Source: an uncultured Halieaceae bacterium
GTDB lineage: Bacteria > Pseudomonadota > Gammaproteobacteria > Pseudomonadales > Halieaceae
Reading direction: 5' to 3'
Assembly (NCBI GenBank): GCA_938074045.1
Contig: CALJGI010000006.1
Span: 186,001-250,000, forward strand
DNA length: 64,000 bases
Both the position numbers and the translations under genes were made by a program. The notes beneath the pieces are model-generated. The model did no database searches. It had not been told where the DNA came from and was given only the letters and a program-made list of their open reading frames with translations. This document shows, in pieces, positions 18,922 to 28,180 of this stretch (position 1 is the first letter of the stretch; each line of letters starts with the position of its first letter).

Positions 18922-19470
18922 TCAGTATTTGTTGCCGGGGTCCATGACGAGATCTCGCATGTCAGCGGGTACATCGGGGGGGTCGACTATGAACAAACCC
19001 TCTTCAACCGCGGCGGGGACATCAAAAACATTGTTGAATTTGTGGATGGAATCCCAGATGCCGATGGCCACGGTCAATTCTACCACCTCGGCCTCACTGT
19101 AGTGTTCACGCAATCGGCCCATGAACTCGTCATTGACGCCGCGGGCATGATTGGAGACAAAGTCCTCGGTCAGGTCCAGCGCGACTTTAAGACGCTCGTC
19201 CATATCTGAATTCCGATGATCCAGCATCTGCAGAACCATCTCTTCAGTTAAACCGTTCTGCTGCGCCGCAGCAGATCTGGCGGGAATTCAGTAATGGCAG
19301 CCATTGATGTTGGCGGATTTCAGTCTAACCAGGTCTTTCAGAACCGGGTCCAGGCGACTGTGTGACCAGAGCAGGCCGTAGCGGTACATAAACCCCTTGA
19401 ATAGATCAGGGCAGTGCGCGTACACCCCCATAAAACCTTCCATACCACCGACTTCAGATACTCTTGGCAC
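18922..19470 (-). CDS. CMD/AhpD-like protein, probable selenoprotein (CxxU), in-frame TGA
   Basis: Read through one TGA (19288-19290), the frame gives 182 residues of the carboxymuconolactone decarboxylase/AhpD family. Before the TGA: LVRLKSANINGCHY (Cys58); after it: IPARSAAAQQNGLTEE, then MVLQMLDHRN and the helical C-terminal half. In homologues the motif is CxxC followed by xxxRSxxA, so TGA is exactly at the second Cys, giving C58-H-Y-U61. Both halves are in the same frame with normal sequence on each side and no other lesion. A perfect hairpin lies 20 nt after the TGA (separate entry). AhpD-like selenoproteins are known from marine metagenomes. The start is GTG 19470 with GAGG 8 nt upstream. 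Expected role: thiol/selenol peroxidase-like or related redox chemistry. The alternative is a point nonsense mutation of TGC or TGT. It is divergent from the ABC importer operon. Confidence 0.82.
19257..19275 (-). promoter_or_regulatory. Candidate bacterial SECIS hairpin
   Basis: On the minus strand TCTGCTGC (19275-19268) pairs perfectly with GCAGCAGA (19264-19257) across a GGC loop (19267-19265). The loop begins 20 nt after the in-frame TGA at 19288-19290. This agrees with what is known of bacterial SECIS elements: a short stem immediately downstream of UGA, a small apical loop starting with G, and a UGA-to-loop distance of roughly 16-37 nt. It also codes for RSAAAQQN, so coding constraint could contribute to the pairing. 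Confidence 0.7.
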
Positions 19471-19594
19471 GACTCAAACCTCGATTTAAGTGGTCATACT
19501 CTAGCTGCTCACTCTCTTTGGCTCAAGCTGATCTGGTGGCAATCCGGTTGATGATACCCCTATACTCGGACAGGTCCTTGCAGAGTGGCATTAC

Positions 19595-21190
19595 GTGGTA
19601 GTCGAAACACCATTGAACTCCAGGCGCTTCAATCGTCGAGTATTTCTGCGCGGTACGACGCTGGCAGGTTTGTCCCTCGCCGGGGCAATTCCTGGAATCT
19701 CCTGGGCGGTGCGCAACAATCAGCTGCATATCCGCAATTACACCGATGTTTCCTCGCTGGATCCGCCCTTTATGATATCCGGTGCTGAGGGTGTGATCGC
19801 TAACGCCATATACCAGTCATTGCTGCAGTTTCGTTCCGATGGCACCTGGAACACCCAGCTGGACGCCGCCGAGTATTTTGCGGAAATTGATGCTACGCAT
19901 TACGCGTTTCGACTGAGGCCCGGTCAGATGTTCAGCAATGGCTTTGGTGAGCTCACCGCTGATGATGTCAAATTTTCACTGGAGCGAGCTATCGACCCGA
20001 CATTGAACGCGCTTAATGCTGAAGACATGGGCCCATTCAGTCACGTAGAAGTCCAGGATAGATATTCCGGCACGATTGTTCTGCACTCACCCTATGCCGC
20101 ATTTGTTCCCGTGGCCATTGCCGGAGGTACTGCCGCGATCATGTCGCGCAAGGCAGTGAGCGCGGCAGGCGGACGGTTCGGTACAGAACCGCCATGCTGT
20201 TCAGGTCCCTATTTGTTCCGCGAGTGGCGGGCCCAGAGAAAGACGGTACTGGAACGAAATCCAGATTGGAGCGGACCCGCGGTCGCATTTGATGAAATAC
20301 ACGTGTACGCCATGAGCGACGTGAAGGCTTCCGAAACGGCCTTTGAGGCAGGCCAGCTGGATTGCGCGGAGATATCCGTGGAGTCCACAGCCCACTTTAG
20401 AAAGAATATGCCCCCTGACAGCAAACTGAAAATTTACCCGTCTGGAAGAAACTACTGGTTGGGTATGAACCAGAGTAATCCCGCGCTGCAGGATATTCGC
20501 GTGCGACAGGCGATCCAGTGGGGTGTCGATGTTAACGCCGTGGTAGAGGCGGCGTGGTTCGGTCTGGCACAGCCATCCACCGGTCCAGTACCTGCAGGTA
20601 TGTTGGGGCATCGACCGAGCTCGCATGTTCCGCCCGCGGGTGACCCTGCCAGGGCGAAGGCGCTGCTCGTCGAGGCGGGCATCTCGCTGCCGCTGCGATT
20701 GCGACTGGACGTGAACAACGATGCGCTCGAGTTGACCGCGGTACAGGTCATTCAATGGTCGCTGAAAAAAATAGGCATTGAGGTGGACATACGTGCCCAG
20801 GACAACGGCACTTTTCTTTCCATCGGGCGCGAGGATGCCGGTGATCAGTGGCAAGACATCCAGTTGTTTTTTCAGAGCTTTGTGGGTGGAGCCGACCCCT
20901 ATTATTCGCTGGTCTGGTTTGTCAGCGAACAAATGGGCCGCTGGAATTGGGAACGCTTCAGCAATGAAGAATTTGATCTATTGAATGACAAGGCTATCGC
21001 TACCACGGTTCAGGTTGAGAGAGACACATTCTATCGCCGTATGCAGGACATCATGGAAGACTCGGGTTGCTATCGTTTTGTCACCAATGGTGTGATGCCG
21101 CAGATCATCAGAAACACCATCCAGCCAGCGTTTCAACCGGACGGCTATGCACTGCTGCGGGACTTCCAGCCGACCAAGGGTGAAGTCTGA
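19595..21190 (+). CDS. Extracellular solute-binding protein, peptide/nickel ABC importer (family 5)
   Basis: 531 residues. The N-terminus has a twin-arginine-type signal (RRVFLRGTTLAGLSLAGAIP). The mature part shows the family 5 pattern: NYTDVSSLDPPFMISG, AEYFAEIDATHYAFRLRPGQ, ADDVKFSLERAIDP, and VRQAIQWGVDVNAVVEAAW. It would capture a peptide or other small ligand in the periplasm and deliver it to the two permeases. The start is GTG 19595; TTG 19610 would also keep the signal. Its TGA overlaps the next ATG by one base, so translation is probably coupled. Ligand identity is open. Confidence 0.92.
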   Translation: MVVETPLNSRRFNRRVFLRGTTLAGLSLAGAIPGISWAVRNNQLHIRNYTDVSSLDPPFMISGAEGVIANAIYQSLLQFRSDGTWNTQLDAAEYFAEIDATHYAFRLRPGQMFSNGFGELTADDVKFSLERAIDPTLNALNAEDMGPFSHVEVQDRYSGTIVLHSPYAAFVPVAIAGGTAAIMSRKAVSAAGGRFGTEPPCCSGPYLFREWRAQRKTVLERNPDWSGPAVAFDEIHVYAMSDVKASETAFEAGQLDCAEISVESTAHFRKNMPPDSKLKIYPSGRNYWLGMNQSNPALQDIRVRQAIQWGVDVNAVVEAAWFGLAQPSTGPVPAGMLGHRPSSHVPPAGDPARAKALLVEAGISLPLRLRLDVNNDALELTAVQVIQWSLKKIGIEVDIRAQDNGTFLSIGREDAGDQWQDIQLFFQSFVGGADPYYSLVWFVSEQMGRWNWERFSNEEFDLLNDKAIATTVQVERDTFYRRMQDIMEDSGCYRFVTNGVMPQIIRNTIQPAFQPDGYALLRDFQPTKGEV

Positions 21191-22140
21191 TGCTTGAGTA
21201 TGTGATCCGGCGCAGCGGTTTGGCTCTGGTGATTCTGTTGCTGGCAGTCACCCTTTTGTTCGCCATGATTCATATGATGCCCGGTGATCCCGCCAGCATT
21301 CTGCTCGGCCCCAAAGCGTCGCCGGAACTCAAGGCGGCACTGAATCAACGCATGGGTCTTGATCAACCATTGCTGGTTCAACTTGCCCGCTTTTATGCGG
21401 ATCTGGCCCAGGGTGATCTCGGAACCGATGTGTTTTCCAACCGTCCGGTGCTCGAGATGGTGCTGGAACAACTGCCATATACGATTGTATTAGTGCTTGC
21501 TGCTATCGGTGGCGCCTCTCTGGTGGGTATTCCGCTGGGCTGTTACTCCGCGATAAGGCATAACTCGCTGCTGGATCGGCTGGTTGGCGTTATGTCAGTT
21601 GCGTTCATCGCCATCCCATCCTTTGTTATCGCCCTCTATCTCTTGCTTTTGTTATCGGTGAAGTGGCGTTGGTTTCCAGCCATGGGTGCCGGTGACAGCG
21701 GTGATATAGTCGATCAGGCGCGTCACCTGGTGCTGCCTGCACTTGCTCTGGGGTTGGGCTGGGTGGGGTATATCGCGCGCCTGGTTCGCACTTCCATGCT
21801 TGAAGTCATGGAAGAAAACCATATTCGCACCGCCCGGGCCTTTGGCTTGTCCGAAAGAACTATCATTGTGCACTACGCGCTGCGAATCGCCGTGCTTCCC
21901 ACGGTGACCATCCTCGGTCTTGGTATAGGCACAATGTTATCGGGAGCGCTCTTTGCGGAGATAGTATTTTCACGACCGGGGATTGGCAAACTTCTGCATG
22001 AAGGGGTGCTCACCCGAAATTATCCGGTCGTGATGGGATCAGTCTTGATGACAACGGCCTTTTTTGTTCTCTGTACGCTTATCTCAGATGTAATCAATGC
22101 AATGCTCGATCCGCGCGTGCGCGACGGTGAATCATCGTGA
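21190..22140 (+). CDS. ABC permease, DppB-type
   Basis: 316 residues with about six membrane helices. The N-terminus MLEYVIRRSGLALVILLLAV and LFAMIHMMPGDPASILLG are hallmark DppB/OppB lines. The EAA loop is RTARAFGLSERTIIVHYALR, which contacts the ATPases. It overlaps the binding-protein stop codon by one base and is followed 19 bases later by the second permease. Acts as half of the inner-membrane channel of the importer. Confidence 0.93.
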   Translation: MLEYVIRRSGLALVILLLAVTLLFAMIHMMPGDPASILLGPKASPELKAALNQRMGLDQPLLVQLARFYADLAQGDLGTDVFSNRPVLEMVLEQLPYTIVLVLAAIGGASLVGIPLGCYSAIRHNSLLDRLVGVMSVAFIAIPSFVIALYLLLLLSVKWRWFPAMGAGDSGDIVDQARHLVLPALALGLGWVGYIARLVRTSMLEVMEENHIRTARAFGLSERTIIVHYALRIAVLPTVTILGLGIGTMLSGALFAEIVFSRPGIGKLLHEGVLTRNYPVVMGSVLMTTAFFVLCTLISDVINAMLDPRVRDGESS

Positions 22141-22159
22141 TTGCTGAGGTCTACTCCCG

Positions 22160-23008
22160 GTGAAAAATTTTCTACGTGAATTAAGTCGCGACACACCGGG
22201 CATGATCGGTTTTGTGATCGTGATAATCGTTCTCGCTCTGAGCGTGTTTGCCTCTGTAATCGCGCCGGCTGACCCTCTGGAAATTGATGTTTACAATCGC
22301 CTGGCCAGCCCCAGCTGGCAGCACTGGCTTGGTACAGATCAGTTGGGCAGGGATATTTTTTCGCGGGTTTTGTACGGAGGTCGCGTCGCGCTTAAAGTGG
22401 CATTGATCTCGATTTCCGTAGCGCTGCTCTGCGGCTTGTTACTTGGCATGATCGCAGGCTTTGGTCCCAGTTGGCTCGATCGCATACTGGTGGTCTGTTT
22501 TGACACCATGCGCTCCTTTCCTACGGTGATGTTTGCCCTGGCCATCATGACACTGACGGGGCCATCGCTTAACACGGTTATCGCCGTTATTATCATTACG
22601 TCCATCCCGGTTTACGCGCGGGTTGTGCGCACCCAGACCCTCGCGGTTCGTAATCTCGATTTCATTTTGGCGGAACGTGCCATGGGAGCATCGACCCTCC
22701 GTATTTTGCGCGATCACATTTTGCCGAATATATCGGCACCCCTGTTAATTCTCGCATCCATGGATGTACCGGCTGTGGTTGGTATGGAAGCTGGCTTGAG
22801 TTTTCTGGGTCTGGGAGTCGGCCCTCCGACGGCAAGCTGGGGGAGCATTCTCAATGACGGGTACTCCTATCTGCGAAATTCCCCCTGGCCCATTATTGCC
22901 GGCGGTATCCCGCTGATTCTGGTCACCCTCGGTTTTACCTTTCTGGGTGAATCCATGCGCGATATTCTTGATCCCAAACTGCGCGGCAAGGGCGCACTAA
23001 ACCAGTGA
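22160..23008 (+). CDS. ABC permease, DppC-type
   Basis: 282 residues with about six membrane helices. Typical DppC features are HWLGTDQLGRDIFSRVLYGG near residues 55-74, the EAA loop with LAERAMGASTLRILRDHILP, and the ending FLGESMRDILDPKLRG. The start is GTG 22160 with GAGG about 14 bases upstream. The stop overlaps the start of the first ATPase gene by four bases (GTGA), indicating translational coupling. It partners the DppB-type permease. Confidence 0.93.
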   Translation: MKNFLRELSRDTPGMIGFVIVIIVLALSVFASVIAPADPLEIDVYNRLASPSWQHWLGTDQLGRDIFSRVLYGGRVALKVALISISVALLCGLLLGMIAGFGPSWLDRILVVCFDTMRSFPTVMFALAIMTLTGPSLNTVIAVIIITSIPVYARVVRTQTLAVRNLDFILAERAMGASTLRILRDHILPNISAPLLILASMDVPAVVGMEAGLSFLGLGVGPPTASWGSILNDGYSYLRNSPWPIIAGGIPLILVTLGFTFLGESMRDILDPKLRGKGALNQ

Positions 23009-23967
23009 GCGCACCCGTACTCAACATCAGTAATCTTTCGGTGAATTACAGTACTGATCGAGGCACGTTACATGCGCTTCGTGATGTTGACCTTCATATC
23101 CAGGCGGGCCGTATTGTCGGTATCGTGGGCGAGAGCGGCTGCGGCAAGTCCACACTGATATCGACAATTATCCGACTGCTGTCTGCTAACGCCTGCGTTG
23201 AAGAAGGCGAAGTATTGTTTCAAGGGGAGGATTTGTTGGCACTGGATGCGAAGGCCATGCGTAAGCTGCGTGGAAACGAGTTGGCCATGGTGTTTCAGGA
23301 TCCAATGACCAGCCTCAATCCTGTCCTGAGCATCGGACGCCAGATGTTGGATATTCAGTATCGCGATGATGGATCGAAGGCAGAAAAAAAATCTCGCTCT
23401 CTGCACATGTTGGAGCGCGTTGGCATACCAGATGCGGCCACCCAGTTGGATCGCTACCCGCATCATCTGTCAGGTGGAATGCGTCAACGCGTTGCCATCG
23501 CCATGGCGTTGATGACCGAGCCTTCTTTGTTGATTGCCGATGAACCGACCACGGCGCTGGACGCGACTCTGGAGATTCAGATTATTCAGCGTCTGCGCCA
23601 GCTACAGCGCGATGTGGGCTGTGCCGTTCTGTTTATTTCACACCATCTTGGGGTTATCTCTGAACTTTGCGATGAAGTAGTGGTTATGTACGCGGGGGAG
23701 GTGGTGGAGAGTGGCGGCACGCGGCAGGTTTTCGATGCACCGAAGCACCCTTACACGCGAGGGTTACTGGAGTGTGATCCGGCCAGCATTCAGGCGAGTG
23801 ATAATATTCTCCCGGTGATACCGGGTCAGCTTCCCGATCTGACGGACCCTCCACCCGGATGTATTTTCCAGCCCAGATGTGACCGATCCGTCGCTCAATG
23901 TTCAAGTCAGCGACCGCGTCTGGATGGTCAGGGGCATCGTGCAGCTTGCTTTGTGGCCACCTCATGA
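23005..23967 (+). CDS. ABC importer ATPase, DppD-type
   Basis: 320 residues. Walker A GESGCGKST near 43-51, Q-loop FQDPMTSLNPVLSIG, signature LSGGMRQRVAIAMAL, Walker B LLIADEPTTALDAT, and H-loop ISHHLGVISELCDE. The C-terminal oligopeptide-type domain is present (PPGCIFQPRCDRSVAQCS), which in relatives carries cysteines that can bind an iron-sulphur cluster. It starts at GTG 23005, overlapping the permease stop, and overlaps the next ATPase start by four bases (ATGA). Confidence 0.93.
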   Translation: MSAPVLNISNLSVNYSTDRGTLHALRDVDLHIQAGRIVGIVGESGCGKSTLISTIIRLLSANACVEEGEVLFQGEDLLALDAKAMRKLRGNELAMVFQDPMTSLNPVLSIGRQMLDIQYRDDGSKAEKKSRSLHMLERVGIPDAATQLDRYPHHLSGGMRQRVAIAMALMTEPSLLIADEPTTALDATLEIQIIQRLRQLQRDVGCAVLFISHHLGVISELCDEVVVMYAGEVVESGGTRQVFDAPKHPYTRGLLECDPASIQASDNILPVIPGQLPDLTDPPPGCIFQPRCDRSVAQCSSQRPRLDGQGHRAACFVATS

Positions 23968-24941
23968 AAGAAGTGCTCGCTGTCAGGGATATGCAGGTTC
24001 GATACCCAACCAGTGGCGGTCTGGCAGCACTCATGGCGGGTAAACGGGCGACCAGCATTGATGTAGTCTGCGGCGTATCCTTTGCCGTGGCTCCGGGGGA
24101 TACGCTGGCCATTGTTGGAGAAAGTGGTTCCGGCAAGACGACGCTGGCCATGGGGCTCAGCGGATTGGTCCCGGTGAGTGGCGGAGATGTAGTCCTGGAT
24201 GGCAACGCGGTAGCCATGAACAGCAAGGGTTTTTTGCAGCCTGATCGTCGCCGAATTTCAGTGATGCTGCAGGACCCTGTCGGTTCCCTGAGCCCAAGGA
24301 TGACGGTTCAACGACTATTGGCTGAGCCGTTTCGTATTGACCCTGAACTCGCCGATGATCCCGACGCCGCCGCGTTGCGATTGCTGGACCGGGTAGGACT
24401 GAGCCGCGAATTCGCCGGGCGATACCCGCACCAACTCAGTGGTGGACAGGCCCGGCGTGTGGGTTTGGCCAGGGCACTGGCACAAAAACCTGGATTACTG
24501 ATTGCAGATGAACCAACCGCCGGACTTGATGTATCCATCCAGGGCGAAATGCTTAACCTGCTGGCCGAGGTACAACGAGACATGGGTTTGGGGATTATCA
24601 TGATTACCCACAATCTCAATATTGTTCGCCACGCGGCCACCGATATGGCCATCATGTATCTCGGTCGATTTATCGAGCAGGGATTGCCGCAGCGTATATT
24701 CGAGCGTCCCCGTCACCCCTATACTGCGGCACTGCTCGCCGCCAATCCCAGCGTTAATCCCGCTACTGCAATAGATAGAATCCAACTCCTGGGAGAGGTC
24801 CCAAGCCTGTTTGAGCGACCACGTGGTTGCGAGTTTCACACCCGTTGTCCCCGGGCACAGGACGTATGCCTGGAGCGTTTTCCCCAGCGCCAAGGTGTGG
24901 CCAATACACAAGTCTGGAACTGCGTAAATCCCGTCGACTAG
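23964..24941 (+). CDS. ABC importer ATPase, DppF-type
   Basis: 325 residues from ATG 23964, which overlaps the preceding stop as ATGA; a longer frame from 23898 lies inside the preceding gene and is not used. Walker A GESGSGKTT, Q-loop LQDPVGSLSPRMTVQ, signature LSGGQARRVGLARAL, Walker B LLIADEPTAGLDVS, H-loop ITHNLNIVRH. The C-terminal domain includes RGCEFHTRCPRAQDVC. It completes the five-gene importer (binding protein, two permeases, two ATPases). The gene is convergent with the CocE/NonD hydrolase gene, whose stop is six bases away. Confidence 0.93.
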   Translation: MKEVLAVRDMQVRYPTSGGLAALMAGKRATSIDVVCGVSFAVAPGDTLAIVGESGSGKTTLAMGLSGLVPVSGGDVVLDGNAVAMNSKGFLQPDRRRISVMLQDPVGSLSPRMTVQRLLAEPFRIDPELADDPDAAALRLLDRVGLSREFAGRYPHQLSGGQARRVGLARALAQKPGLLIADEPTAGLDVSIQGEMLNLLAEVQRDMGLGIIMITHNLNIVRHAATDMAIMYLGRFIEQGLPQRIFERPRHPYTAALLAANPSVNPATAIDRIQLLGEVPSLFERPRGCEFHTRCPRAQDVCLERFPQRQGVANTQVWNCVNPVD

Positions 24942-24947
24942 AGTATG

Positions 24948-26978
24948 TCAGATTCCGTCACGGGGAATACGTGAATGCCAATCGCGAGCGAATACCTCGT
25001 CTTCGCCATTTTTGACCTGCAGTCTGGCCTCGATAATAAAATGTGTTTCATCACTGGTCATTTTCTGCTGCGCCGAAATGCGTGCATCAAGTTCGCCTTC
25101 TCTGCTGTAGGCTTCCTCTGTTGACAGGTCAACACAAGCGGAGGTTGGATCATCCGGGTGAATGTTGTACCGGTAATCAACTTTTACGCTGGTGGTCCAT
25201 CCATGACGGTCATAACGATTGGTGCCAGTGTCGGTCTGGTAGATAAAGGAGTGGATGCCACTCGAACGATCCGTCTCGAACCGCACGCGGTCCGGCTCGG
25301 CTGCTACCAGTGCGGAAACAGGGTGCGGTTTTGCGTGGCGGGGTGGTGCCAGCTGCAGCAATTGCTTGTCTGAAGGCAGCTTATTGCGAATAGGCAGACT
25401 CAGTGTACTGGTGCCGTAGAAAATCGTGACCGTGGCTGATTGTGGCGACGGCCATACGATCGGCCAAAAGGCGGTAGAGATGGCGATCCGAATCTGACTA
25501 CCAGCGGCAAATGTATGCGCGATATCGTTGAGTTGAATGCATACGGAATACTGTTTATTCGGCTCGAGGTCCTCGGGGGACTCGTGGCCGTTTCTGTGGG
25601 TCAGATTTAGAATACCGTAAGTTACTTGCAGGGATTCTCCAGAGGCCAGAACCTCATTCAGTCTTACACAGACAAAGGCCTGCTTCTGGTCCGCCGCCAC
25701 ATCCAGATTCACCCGCGGCGCACCGATGATGGTGAGGGAGTCCTCCAGTACCTCCCCGTCGAAGCAGGCAGACATGGCATCATCCGGGCGCTGATCAACG
25801 GGGTCTTCCGGTCCGCCATAGCCATTGCTGCCCAGAAACGGGGTACACATACCCGTCGTTTGGGGCGAGCATACCGATACCGAATCTACGGGATTTGCTG
25901 CGGCTGCCAGTCCGCTGTTGTTCAGATGGAGAACCAGTTCCTGCACATTGGGCGAAGGCCACTCGGATTCCGCTGCCCAGAATCCGGGTCGATTCGCATG
26001 ACAGGCGCTGGGTTGCACACTCTCCTGCACCCACACGCGATAGGCAGGTTCCTCCATGATGCCTGTGTATTCACCCTTCAACCAATGGTCCCACCAACGT
26101 AGCGCCTCGTCCATAAATCCCATTTTCGGACCAGGTACGGCCTGATGCATGTACTGATGTCCCCATGGACCTATTAACCCCTTGCGCGGAGCCGTGAGCC
26201 CCGACAACATGCGTGGAATAGGATTGGAGTAGGGATCGGCCCAGCCACCGATGGCGTAGACGGGGATCTTTATCAGGGAGAAATCCTCGCACACGGAACC
26301 GTGCTTCCAGTAATTGTCGCGACGTTGGTGTTCAACCCAGGGAATAATCCATGGCTTGATGGCGGTGAGTCGTTCCTGCCATAGCTCATTCCATTTATCA
26401 CCGACGAGTTGGGGGTCTGGCGGTCTGGCCAGCGCAGGAAACATGACGAATGCCCACTCCGGATTCTGGGTGGTCATGCAGCCGCCTATATAGTGGACGT
26501 CGTCTGCGTAGCGGTCGTCAGTGGAAAAGACGGTTACTATGCACTTCAGGGCCGGGGGTTGCAGCGCGGCGACCTGGAGTCCGTTGAAGCCACCCCAGGA
26601 TTTTCCCATCATGCCAACGTCGCCATTGCACCAGCGCTGGGTCGAGATCCAGTGGATAACTTCCAGTGCATCCTCCTGCTCCAGCTTGAGGTATTCGTCC
26701 AGCAATACCCCCTCGGATTCTCCACTTCCACGTATGTCCACACGCACCGCAGCATAGCCGTGACCGGCAAAATACGGGTGCATAGCCTCGTCTCTGGCCG
26801 CCGTGCCATCTCGGGTACAATAGGGGATATATTCAAGAATGGCGGGTACCGGATTGTTCAGTGCGTCTACCGGTCGCCAGTAGCGGCAGGAAAGCAGCAC
26901 ACCATCGCTCAGCGGGATCTGCTCAAATTCGATCTCTTCTATCGCCAGTGGGAAGCTGTCGATAACCTCTACGACCAT
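24948..26978 (-). CDS. CocE/NonD family hydrolase (X-Pro dipeptidyl-peptidase-like)
   Basis: 676 residues from ATG 26978, chosen because AGGAG lies 6 bases upstream; the open frame continues to 27431 but its first 150 codons are not protein-like. The alpha/beta-hydrolase domain shows the nucleophile GKSWGGFNG, the acid in GGWADPYSNP and the His in GPWGHQYMHQ. DIRGSGESEG is the typical strand preceding the active site. The C-terminal jelly-roll (LVLHLNNSG, FVCVRLNEVLASGE, IRIAISTAFWPIVWPSP) fits the X-Pro dipeptidyl-peptidase C-terminal domain. No signal peptide, so probably cytoplasmic. A role in hydrolysing peptides or esters imported by the neighbouring ABC system is inference from position. 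Confidence 0.9.
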   Translation of the reverse strand: MVVEVIDSFPLAIEEIEFEQIPLSDGVLLSCRYWRPVDALNNPVPAILEYIPYCTRDGTAARDEAMHPYFAGHGYAAVRVDIRGSGESEGVLLDEYLKLEQEDALEVIHWISTQRWCNGDVGMMGKSWGGFNGLQVAALQPPALKCIVTVFSTDDRYADDVHYIGGCMTTQNPEWAFVMFPALARPPDPQLVGDKWNELWQERLTAIKPWIIPWVEHQRRDNYWKHGSVCEDFSLIKIPVYAIGGWADPYSNPIPRMLSGLTAPRKGLIGPWGHQYMHQAVPGPKMGFMDEALRWWDHWLKGEYTGIMEEPAYRVWVQESVQPSACHANRPGFWAAESEWPSPNVQELVLHLNNSGLAAAANPVDSVSVCSPQTTGMCTPFLGSNGYGGPEDPVDQRPDDAMSACFDGEVLEDSLTIIGAPRVNLDVAADQKQAFVCVRLNEVLASGESLQVTYGILNLTHRNGHESPEDLEPNKQYSVCIQLNDIAHTFAAGSQIRIAISTAFWPIVWPSPQSATVTIFYGTSTLSLPIRNKLPSDKQLLQLAPPRHAKPHPVSALVAAEPDRVRFETDRSSGIHSFIYQTDTGTNRYDRHGWTTSVKVDYRYNIHPDDPTSACVDLSTEEAYSREGELDARISAQQKMTSDETHFIIEARLQVKNGEDEVFARDWHSRIPRDGI

Positions 26979-27113
26979 GTTGACTCCTGATTGAAAGCGA
27001 CATACTGAGTCGCAATTGCAGCACCTGTGCCGGGTTAGTAAACCACAGATTGATTGCGAACCAAATCGCTGCTTCAATGCGGAAATTTCCGCGGCGCACA
27101 GGAGATAAGTCCT

Positions 27114-28139
27114 ATGTCTGTCTCTGGAAGTAATAATAATACGGTGGAGGCAGGGCGCGAATCCCGACGGGCCTGGCACTTCACACCTGAACTGCCAATT
27201 CAGCAGGCGCCGCTGTTTGAACTGCCCCTCAGTGCAAAGGCAAGTGCACGCTACTTCATAACCATCTGGCGGCCTTTCGGTTTTCGTTTTCTTCTGCTGC
27301 TGGCGGCTATCGTCGTCTGGACCTGGTTTACCCCCTCGCTTGCGAGGGCCCGGACTTTCGACTGGGCCTGGGTGCTGGAGATCGGCTTGCGTAACCTGAT
27401 TATCATGGTGTTTGTCGCCGGGGGACTTCACTTGTTGCTATATGTATGGCATAGACAGGGGGATGAGCAGCGCTACCACGATCGACCAATGGAGGTTGAC
27501 TCACCAACGTTTTTTTTCAGAGATCAGGTCTGGGACAACATGTTCTGGACATTGGTGGGATCAGTACCTATTGGCACATTGTGGGAATCTGGCCTGCTGT
27601 GGGCCTATGCCAATGGCTATGCCACCCTGATCACATTCGAGCAGAACCCGGTTTGGTTTGTGTCACTGATCATCATTATTCCGATTTACAGCGGCTTTCA
27701 TTTTTATTGGTATCACCGACTTTTTCACGTGGGTTTGTTGTATCGCTGGTTTCACAGTTGGCATCACAAGAACATTAATACCGGACCCTGGTCGGGACAC
27801 GCGATGCACCCCGTTGAACATGTGTTCGTGTATTCAGACCTGCTGCTCTACCTTTTTGTCGCCAGTCATCCCATCCATGTTATTTTTAATCATATGTTGC
27901 ATAGTATTGCCGGACCCACCTCCCACTGCGGTTATCACACGGTGAGGATAAATCGGTTTTTCAGTCTGCAACTGGGCGATTTTATGCACCAATTGCATCA
28001 CCGTTATTTTGACTGCAACTACGGGGCTTATGAATCCCCCTGGGACAAAGTGTTCGACAGTTTTCACGACGGAACCCCGGAAGGAGATGAGTGGATGGCT
28101 GCCCGCCGTAAGCGAATCCGGGCAAGCAGGAAGAACTGA
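27114..28139 (+). CDS. Sterol desaturase/fatty acid hydroxylase family membrane oxygenase
   Basis: 341 residues from ATG 27114 with AGGAGATAAGTCCT upstream; the frame extends to 27054 but without a better ribosome site. Several membrane helices precede the diiron histidine boxes: YHRLFH, WFHSWHHKNIN, and GHAMHPVEHVF, with LHHRYFDCNYG as a later box. These are the ligands of the FA_hydroxylase superfamily, which use O2 and a diiron centre to hydroxylate or desaturate lipids or other hydrophobic substrates in the membrane. Substrate is not readable. The HD-domain gene follows 41 bases later on the same strand. Confidence 0.9.
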   Translation: MSVSGSNNNTVEAGRESRRAWHFTPELPIQQAPLFELPLSAKASARYFITIWRPFGFRFLLLLAAIVVWTWFTPSLARARTFDWAWVLEIGLRNLIIMVFVAGGLHLLLYVWHRQGDEQRYHDRPMEVDSPTFFFRDQVWDNMFWTLVGSVPIGTLWESGLLWAYANGYATLITFEQNPVWFVSLIIIIPIYSGFHFYWYHRLFHVGLLYRWFHSWHHKNINTGPWSGHAMHPVEHVFVYSDLLLYLFVASHPIHVIFNHMLHSIAGPTSHCGYHTVRINRFFSLQLGDFMHQLHHRYFDCNYGAYESPWDKVFDSFHDGTPEGDEWMAARRKRIRASRKN

Positions 28140-28180
28140 CTTAACAAGAGATAAATGACGTCATTGATGGAGATCGCCCT

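Noticed and set aside
20201..20932. Antisense open frame of 243 codons opposite the solute-binding protein gene
   Set aside because: The plus-strand gene has a signal peptide and family motifs; the antisense frame has none.
26979..27431. N-terminal extension of the CocE/NonD hydrolase frame
   Set aside because: It overlaps the divergent sterol desaturase gene, is Pro/Gly/Arg-rich and unlike the family; a strong AGGAG marks ATG 26978.
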